Source: an uncultured Collinsella sp.
GTDB taxonomy: Bacteria > Actinomycetota > Coriobacteriia > Coriobacteriales > Coriobacteriaceae
Direction of reading: 5' to 3'
Length of the DNA stretch: 10,265 bases
NCBI GenBank assembly: GCA_900755005.1
Contig: CAAEEX010000081.1
Location: 1 to 10,265 of the forward strand
The position numbers and the translations under genes were made by a program. How positions within the stretch are numbered: position 1 is the first letter of the stretch; every line of letters begins with the position of its first letter. Shown here in pieces: positions 5,912 through 10,265 of this stretch. The notes beneath the pieces were generated by a model. It searched no databases. It was not told where the DNA came from and saw only the letters and a program-made list of their open reading frames with translations.

Positions 5912-7669
5912 ATGTTCGCCTCATTCCAAAAGAAGTATTTCCTATCCGATAAAGGCGTCGCCGGCGTAAAACGCGGCATTTTCTGGACCGCGCTCACCAA
6001 TCTCATTACCATGGCCGGCATGGGCTTATTGTTCCTGGTCATGGCCGGTTTTGTCGAACATCTCGCCACCGGTGCCGACCTGCCGGATGCCCTGCCGATT
6101 GTGGGCGGCCTCCTGGTCTTTTTCGTGTTGCTCTTTGCCTCTAACTGGCAGCAGTATTACTACACCTACTGCATCTTTTACGAGGAGTGCGGCAAGCAGC
6201 GTATGGAGATCGCCGAGCGCTTGCGCAAACTGCCGCTGTCGTTTTTTGGTCGTCGTGATCTGGCCGATTTAACCGAGACCATCATGGGCGACGTCCAGGC
6301 CATGGAGCACGCCTACAGCCACGTGCTGGGAGAGCTTTGGGGTGCCATCATCGCAAGCGCCATTGTGTTCGTGGCGTCGCTGTTCTTTTGCTGGCAGCTG
6401 GCGATCGCGGCGTTTTGGAGCGTTCCCGTGGCCTTTGCCGTGCTGTATCTGACACGCGGCCCCATGACTCCGGTGTTCGACCGCGTGCGTGCCGAGAAGG
6501 TCAAGGTTACCGAGGCAATTCAAGAGACGCTCGACTGCGTTCGCGAGATCCGCGCCACCAACCAGGAGGCCCATTATCTTGAGGGACTCAACGCCGTGAT
6601 CGATGCCGAGGAGCGCGAGACCACCAAGGGCGAGCTCGCTAACGGGCTTTTGGTTAACTCCGCCTTTGCCATCCTGCGTCTGGGCATTGCCACCACGCTG
6701 GTCACGGGTGCCGCGATGGTCGCCTCCGGGCAGGTCGACTTTTTGGTGATGTTTGCCTTCCTGCTTATGGTGAGCCGTATCTATGCACCCTTTGACCAAG
6801 CGTTAATGTTAATGTCCGAGCTGTTTGCCGCCGAGTCGTCTGCCAAGCGCATGCGTTCCATCATGGAAGAGCCTGCGGCGCGGGGCAGCGAGAAATTTGA
6901 GCCTGTGGGTCACGATGTGGTGTTCGATCACGTGGCATTTGGCTATGGTGCGGGCGAGGACGGACGCGCCGGCGAGAAAGTTCTTACCGATGTGAGCTTT
7001 ACCGCCAAGGAAGGCGAGGTCACGGCACTGGTCGGTCCTTCGGGTTCCGGTAAGTCTACGGTGAGCCGCCTGGCCGCGCGCTTTTGGGATGCCACCGAAG
7101 GCACGGTCACCGTGGGTGGCGTGGATGTTGCGAGCGTCGATCCCGAGGTGCTGCTGCGCGACTACGCCATTGTGTTCCAAGACGTGCTGCTCTTTGACGA
7201 CACGGTGATGGGAAACATCCGCCTCGGGCGTCGTGATGCCACCGATGAGGAAGTGCTTGCGGCCGCGCGTGCCGCCAACTGCGACGAGTTTGTGAGCCGC
7301 ATGCCGCAGGGCTACGACACCATGATCGGCGAGAACGGCTCCAAGCTGTCCGGCGGAGAGCGCCAGCGCATTTCCATCGCCCGCGCGCTGCTCAAAGACG
7401 CGCCTATCGTGCTGTTGGACGAGGCGACGGCGAGCTTGGATGTGGAGAACGAGACCGTGGTGCAGCAGGCGCTTTCCCGCCTGCTCGCAGGCAAGACGGT
7501 TATCGTTATTGCCCACCGTATGCGTACGGTGGAAAATGCCGACAAAATCGTTGTACTCAAGGATGGTGTGGTTGCCGAGCAGGGCACTCCGGCGCAACTC
7601 AAAGAGGCAGGTGGAGAATTCGCCCGCATGGTTGCGCTGCAAAAGGAAGCGGCTGCCTGGCAGCTGTAA
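5912..7669 (+). CDS. ABC transporter, fused permease/ATPase half-transporter (second of pair; IrtB/YbtQ-like)
   Basis: This 585-residue partner has the same architecture as the preceding protein: a six-helix membrane domain over about residues 20-300 and a nucleotide-binding domain after about 325. Motifs are Walker A GPSGSGKST (375-383), signature LSGGERQR (from 479), Walker B LLDE with catalytic E504, D-loop ASLD and switch histidine H535. Both partners keep the catalytic glutamate and histidine, so neither ATP site looks dead. The ATG follows directly after the upstream TAA, with GGGAGG at 5896-5901 inside the preceding gene as the ribosome site, so translation is probably coupled. No substrate-binding protein is encoded beside it. 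That suits either an exporter or the IrtAB-type importers, which use an exporter fold. The substrate is not determined by the sequence. Confidence 0.9.
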   Translation: MFASFQKKYFLSDKGVAGVKRGIFWTALTNLITMAGMGLLFLVMAGFVEHLATGADLPDALPIVGGLLVFFVLLFASNWQQYYYTYCIFYEECGKQRMEIAERLRKLPLSFFGRRDLADLTETIMGDVQAMEHAYSHVLGELWGAIIASAIVFVASLFFCWQLAIAAFWSVPVAFAVLYLTRGPMTPVFDRVRAEKVKVTEAIQETLDCVREIRATNQEAHYLEGLNAVIDAEERETTKGELANGLLVNSAFAILRLGIATTLVTGAAMVASGQVDFLVMFAFLLMVSRIYAPFDQALMLMSELFAAESSAKRMRSIMEEPAARGSEKFEPVGHDVVFDHVAFGYGAGEDGRAGEKVLTDVSFTAKEGEVTALVGPSGSGKSTVSRLAARFWDATEGTVTVGGVDVASVDPEVLLRDYAIVFQDVLLFDDTVMGNIRLGRRDATDEEVLAAARAANCDEFVSRMPQGYDTMIGENGSKLSGGERQRISIARALLKDAPIVLLDEATASLDVENETVVQQALSRLLAGKTVIVIAHRMRTVENADKIVVLKDGVVAEQGTPAQLKEAGGEFARMVALQKEAAAWQL

Positions 7670-7670
7670 G

Positions 7671-7703
7671 AATGTGACAAAGGGACAGTCCCTTTGTCAC
7701 ATT
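7671..7703. repeat. 33-bp palindrome, REP-like
   Basis: AATGTGACAAAGGGAC (7671-7686) is the perfect reverse complement of GTCCCTTTGTCACATT (7688-7703), with a single central A. It starts one base after the stop codon of the second ABC gene. As RNA it folds into a 15-bp stem with a CAG loop. No U tract follows (GACAATCGG), so it is not a classical terminator, though it could protect the 3' end of the message. Similar GTGACAAAGGG-type palindromes are, from memory, dispersed repeats in gut bacteria; no transposase is nearby. Confidence 0.75.
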
Positions 7704-7730
7704 GACAATCGGTTACTCCGCATCGTTAAT
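7702..7730 (+). promoter_or_regulatory. Candidate promoter of the FezA/FezB-like operon
   Basis: A perfect -35 box, TTGACA (7702-7707), is followed after 17 bases by GTTAAT (7725-7730, four of six consensus matches). Initiation would fall near 7737, at the edge of the CCATGG dyad, giving a leader of about 130 bases. The first two T residues of the -35 box are the last two bases of the 33-bp palindrome. An alternative -10 is TAAAAT at 7769-7774, but it lacks a recognisable -35. Confidence 0.45.
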
Positions 7731-7737
7731 TTTCAAA

Positions 7738-7757
7738 AGGTTAGCCATGGCTGACCT
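7738..7757. promoter_or_regulatory. Palindromic operator candidate, copy 2 (CCATGG dyad)
   Basis: AGGTTAGCCATGGCTGACCT is a 20-bp dyad with a single mismatched pair (7742/7753). Its core at 7740-7755 matches copy 1 at 15 of 16 bases when copy 1 is read on the minus strand. It sits where transcription should start for the downstream operon, a typical repressor position. The left half AGGTTAGCC recalls DtxR/IdeR iron boxes (AGGTTAGSCTAACCT), but the two halves are spaced more widely, so the regulator is left open. Confidence 0.6.
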
Positions 7758-7816
7758 AGATAGTTAGATAAAATTGAGATATTTCAAAAGCGTGCTCGAG
7801 CAAACTTATTTACTCG

Positions 7817-7850
7817 GGTGCTGAGGCACCATGCCGCGTCCAATGCGGCA
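7817..7850 (+). promoter_or_regulatory. Two tandem leader hairpins before the small membrane protein gene
   Basis: GGTGC/GCACC (7817-7821 with 7826-7830, loop TGAG) is followed by TGCCGC/GCGGCA (7832-7837 with 7845-7850). The second stem ends three bases before the GGGAG ribosome site. They could stabilise the message or tune initiation. They match no riboswitch class I recognise. Confidence 0.4.
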
Positions 7851-7865
7851 AAAGGGAGAAGCAAC

Positions 7866-8111
7866 ATGAAGAAGTCGACGTTCAATACCCTGCTTGTCGG
7901 TGGCGGTTTTCTGCTTGGCACGGCCGGCATCAAGCTGCTTACCAGCGCTCCGGTCAAGAATGCCTGCGTGCAGGGTATTGCGTGCGGTATGCGCATCAAG
8001 AACGGCTACCAGGACATGGTCGAGCAGGCCAAGGCTAATGTCGACGACATGGTTGCCGAGGCTGCTTACATCACCCAGAGCGAGGCCGCTGCTGACGAGG
8101 CAGCCGAGTAA
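7866..8111 (+). CDS. Small glycine-zipper membrane protein, DUF6110 / ferrosome FezA-like
   Basis: This 81-residue protein has one hydrophobic segment (about residues 8-25) rich in glycine. It contains GxxxG pairs at G14-G18 and, further on, G37-G41, followed by GTAGIKLLTS. An amphipathic helical stretch (about 30-65) includes cysteines C34 and C40, and the tail is acidic and alanine-rich. From memory the GTAG-K-LTS start and helical tail match DUF6110 proteins, which sit beside P1B ATPases and include FezA of ferrosome loci; this was not searched. The start is the ATG at 7866, with GGGAG (7854-7858) seven bases ahead. An in-frame GTG at 7818 would add 16 residues but lies within the leader hairpins. 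It precedes the ATPase gene by 18 bases, so the two form one operon. A role in packing or scaffolding iron granules is inference. Confidence 0.75.
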   Translation: MKKSTFNTLLVGGGFLLGTAGIKLLTSAPVKNACVQGIACGMRIKNGYQDMVEQAKANVDDMVAEAAYITQSEAAADEAAE

Positions 8112-8129
8112 CGCTCCCAGGCACAAACT

Positions 8130-10205
8130 ATGAGATTCTCGATTATCAGCGAGATCCCCGGCAGGACCCGCCTCCAGTTGGCGGGTCCTGTGCCAGAGAG
8201 CGATCTCGATGCACTTCTAAAGCTCAGTGGCGACATCGACGGCGTGCACAAGGTGCGCGTCTACGGCCGTATTGGCCAGATGGCGCTGGAGTACGACGAG
8301 CCGCGCCACGATGCCGTACTGGCCGCCGTCGGTGCGCTCGACGCTCGGGCCATTGCCGACGCAAAGACGGGTTACGTGATGCAGCTTGAGCCACGCAAGC
8401 ACAAGCTCGTTATGGATCTTGCCACACTTGTCGGTGCCCATTACGCACGTCGTTGGTTCTTGCCCACGCCCCTGCGTGCGGTGTTTGTCGTGGCCGGTTA
8501 CATGACCTTTTTGCGCGCCGCCCTCCGTGAGCTTGCTCAGCCGCGCCTGACCGTTCCCGTACTCGACGCTTCGGCCATCGGCATTTCGTTCGTCAAACGC
8601 GACGTCGATACCGCGGGCCAGACGATGTTCCTGCTCAACGTGGGCGAGCTGCTCGAGGATTACACGCGCGCCATGAGCGAAAACGAGCTCATCAACTCGC
8701 TGCTCGACGTGCCCGACAAGGCACAAAAGGTGGTCGGCGACACCGAGGTGAGTGTTGCCGCCACCGAGCTTGAGCCCGGCGACTTGGTGGCCGTGCGCAC
8801 CGGCATGTCCATCTGCATTGACGGTGTGGTCGAGCAGGGGAGCGCTATGGTCAACCAGGCGACCCTGACCGGCGAGCCGCTGGCCGTCGAACGCAGCGTG
8901 GGCGACGACGTGTTCGCCGGCACCGTCGTGGAAGACGGCAGCATCTTGGTGCGTGTGCGCGCCAATACGGCGCAAACCAAACTGCGCTCAATCGTCTCGC
9001 TCGTGCAGACGGCCGACTCGCTCAAATCCGAGGGCCAGTCGCACATGGAAGACCTCGCCAACAAGATCGTCCCGTGGAACTTCCTGCTCGCGGGCCTGGT
9101 TGCACTCACCACGCGTAGCCTCATCAAGACCTCGGCGGCGCTGATGGTCGACTACTCGTGCGCGCTCAAGCTCACGGGTTCGGTTGCCGTCATGACCGCC
9201 ATGAGCGATGCTGCCAAGATGGGCGTGATGGTCAAGGGCGCGAAGTACTTTGAGTCGTTTGCCAAGGCCGACACCATTGTGTTTGATAAGACCGGCACGC
9301 TTACCGAGGCGCAGCCGCGTCTTGCCTGTGTGCTCACCACCGATGGTTGGAGCGAGGATGAGGTCCTGCGCCTTTCCGCTTGCCTGGAGGAGCATTTCCC
9401 GCATCCGGTGGCGCGCGCCGTGGTCAATGCGGCACGCGAGCGCGAGCTCGAGCACCGCGAGCGCCATGCCGCCGTCGAGTACATCGTGGCGCACGGCATC
9501 GCTTCGTCCATTGAGGGGCGACGCGCGATTGTCGGTTCGGCACACTTTGTGTTTGAGGACGAGCATGCCCAACTCGAGGCGGAGACTAAGGAGCAAATCG
9601 AGTCCCAGATGCAGGGCCTGTCGCCACTGTATCTGGCGGTCGATGGAAAGGTCGTCGGCGTGCTCGGTATCGAGGACCCGCTCAAGTCCGGGGTTCGCGA
9701 GGCCATCGCCGACCTGCATGCGTTGGGCGTTAAGCATGTCGTCATGCTCACGGGCGATTCCGAGCGCACGGCCGAGCGCATTGCGCGCGAGGCGGGTGTC
9801 GACGAGTTTAAGGCCGAGCTGCTGCCCGAGGACAAGTACGCCTATGTGGAGCGCATTAAGAGCGAGGGACGCCACGTTGCCATGGTGGGCGACGGTGTCA
9901 ACGATTCGCCGGCGCTCGGTTTGGCCGACGTGGGCTTGGCGATGGGTGGCGGAAGCGACATCGCCAAGGAGGTCGCCGACATCATCTTGACCGACACGGA
10001 TCTCGCCGCGATCGTGCGCCTGCGCCGTATGAGCCAGGGGCTTATCGACCGTCTGACGAGCTCCTATTCTAAGGTGATGCTCACCAACTCAGCGCTCTTG
10101 GCACTGGGCATTACCGGCGCGATTACCCCGCAGGCGTCGTCGCTGCTGCACAACGGCTCGACGATTGCCTACAGTCTGAGCAACGCGAAGGCTTACCTGC
10201 GTTAG
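8130..10205 (+). CDS. P1B-type metal-transporting ATPase, FezB-like (SCA metal motif)
   Basis: This 691-residue ATP-driven metal pump resides in a membrane. The N-terminus (about 1-95) is an HMA_2-like domain with EIPGRTRLQL and no CxxC metal site. Actuator TGEP is at 247-250, and the transmembrane metal motif is YSCALKL with SCA at 343-345. The phosphorylation site DKTGTLT has D386; the P1B histidine-proline pair is H425-P426; TGD is at 541-543 and hinge GDGVND at 587-592. All catalytic motifs are intact and the length is normal for the family. Copper and zinc pumps carry CPC or SPC at the metal site, so SCA points to another ion. Ferrosome FezB proteins are described as P1B-6 ATPases. With the FezA-like gene just upstream, loading iron into an internal compartment is the favoured role, though manganese or another metal is possible. 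The ribosome site is weak (AGG at 8119-8121), suggesting coupling to the upstream gene. Confidence 0.9.
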   Translation: MRFSIISEIPGRTRLQLAGPVPESDLDALLKLSGDIDGVHKVRVYGRIGQMALEYDEPRHDAVLAAVGALDARAIADAKTGYVMQLEPRKHKLVMDLATLVGAHYARRWFLPTPLRAVFVVAGYMTFLRAALRELAQPRLTVPVLDASAIGISFVKRDVDTAGQTMFLLNVGELLEDYTRAMSENELINSLLDVPDKAQKVVGDTEVSVAATELEPGDLVAVRTGMSICIDGVVEQGSAMVNQATLTGEPLAVERSVGDDVFAGTVVEDGSILVRVRANTAQTKLRSIVSLVQTADSLKSEGQSHMEDLANKIVPWNFLLAGLVALTTRSLIKTSAALMVDYSCALKLTGSVAVMTAMSDAAKMGVMVKGAKYFESFAKADTIVFDKTGTLTEAQPRLACVLTTDGWSEDEVLRLSACLEEHFPHPVARAVVNAARERELEHRERHAAVEYIVAHGIASSIEGRRAIVGSAHFVFEDEHAQLEAETKEQIESQMQGLSPLYLAVDGKVVGVLGIEDPLKSGVREAIADLHALGVKHVVMLTGDSERTAERIAREAGVDEFKAELLPEDKYAYVERIKSEGRHVAMVGDGVNDSPALGLADVGLAMGGGSDIAKEVADIILTDTDLAAIVRLRRMSQGLIDRLTSSYSKVMLTNSALLALGITGAITPQASSLLHNGSTIAYSLSNAKAYLR

Positions 10206-10235
10206 CAGATGTGTTCGCCCACGTTATCTGGCCTG

Positions 10236-10265
10236 CGCCCAGACGGCATCGGTGCCGTCTGGGCG
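10236..10265 (+). terminator. Hairpin, probable terminator of the FezA/FezB-like operon (cut by window end)
   Basis: CGCCCAGACGGCA (10236-10248) pairs perfectly with TGCCGTCTGGGCG (10253-10265) around the stable tetraloop TCGG. It starts 31 bases after the ATPase stop. The U tract that would confirm it lies beyond the window. Confidence 0.65.

Noticed and set aside
7671..7703. Palindrome considered as an intrinsic terminator
   Set aside because: No U-rich tract follows the stem on the plus strand, so I call it a repeat rather than a Rho-independent terminator.
7818..7865. GTG start that would add 16 residues to the small membrane protein
   Set aside because: The GTG is within a leader hairpin and lacks a ribosome site, whereas the ATG at 7866 follows GGGAG at good spacing and begins a typical membrane anchor.
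8217..9875. Two long antisense open frames (252 and 295 codons) opposite the P-type ATPase
   Set aside because: Both are shadows created by the third-position GC bias of the ATPase gene, with composition unlike a real protein.

Overview
The window is GC-rich DNA with a strong preference for G or C at third codon positions. All genes are tightly packed and the first two are the end of a gatA-gatB pair. The style suggests a Gram-positive actinobacterial gut anaerobe of the Coriobacteriia, possibly Collinsella-like. That assignment rests on codon use, Shine-Dalgarno style and protein character. It was not checked by any search.

Layout. (1) 1-2746, plus strand: the 3' part of gatA and a complete gatB, overlapping by one base, encoding two subunits of the tRNA-dependent amidotransferase. 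GatB is about 80 residues longer than usual. (2) 2747-2968: a non-coding gap with a perfect 40-bp inverted repeat around a smaller hairpin, then an ordinary terminator hairpin between the convergent genes. (3) 2969-3973, minus strand: an AraC-family regulator with a TTG start. (4) 3974-4087: a compact divergent control region. It holds a 21-bp-spaced direct repeat, a near-perfect dyad centred on CCATGG and overlapping promoter candidates. (5) 4088-7669, plus strand: two abutting half-size ABC transporters that should form a heterodimer. The AraC plus paired ABC arrangement resembles the siderophore-linked YbtA-YbtPQ / IrtAB type. (6) 7670-7865: a 33-bp REP-like palindrome, a second copy of the CCATGG dyad, a promoter candidate and leader hairpins. 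(7) 7866-10205, plus strand: an 81-residue glycine-zipper membrane protein (DUF6110/FezA-like) and a P1B-type ATPase with SCA in place of the usual CPC metal motif. This pair resembles the ferrosome (intracellular iron granule) genes fezA-fezB. (8) The window ends in a hairpin that is probably the operon's terminator.

How it may work together. The most interesting reading is an iron locus. A metallophore-type ABC heterodimer is controlled by an AraC protein and sits next to a ferrosome-like iron-storage pair. Both carry the same dyad, 15 of 16 bases identical (GTTAGCCATGGCTSAC), at or near the predicted transcription starts. One metal-responsive repressor could therefore coordinate uptake and storage. 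The dyads, the direct repeat and the inverted repeats are visible in the sequence. The iron assignment is inference from family resemblance.
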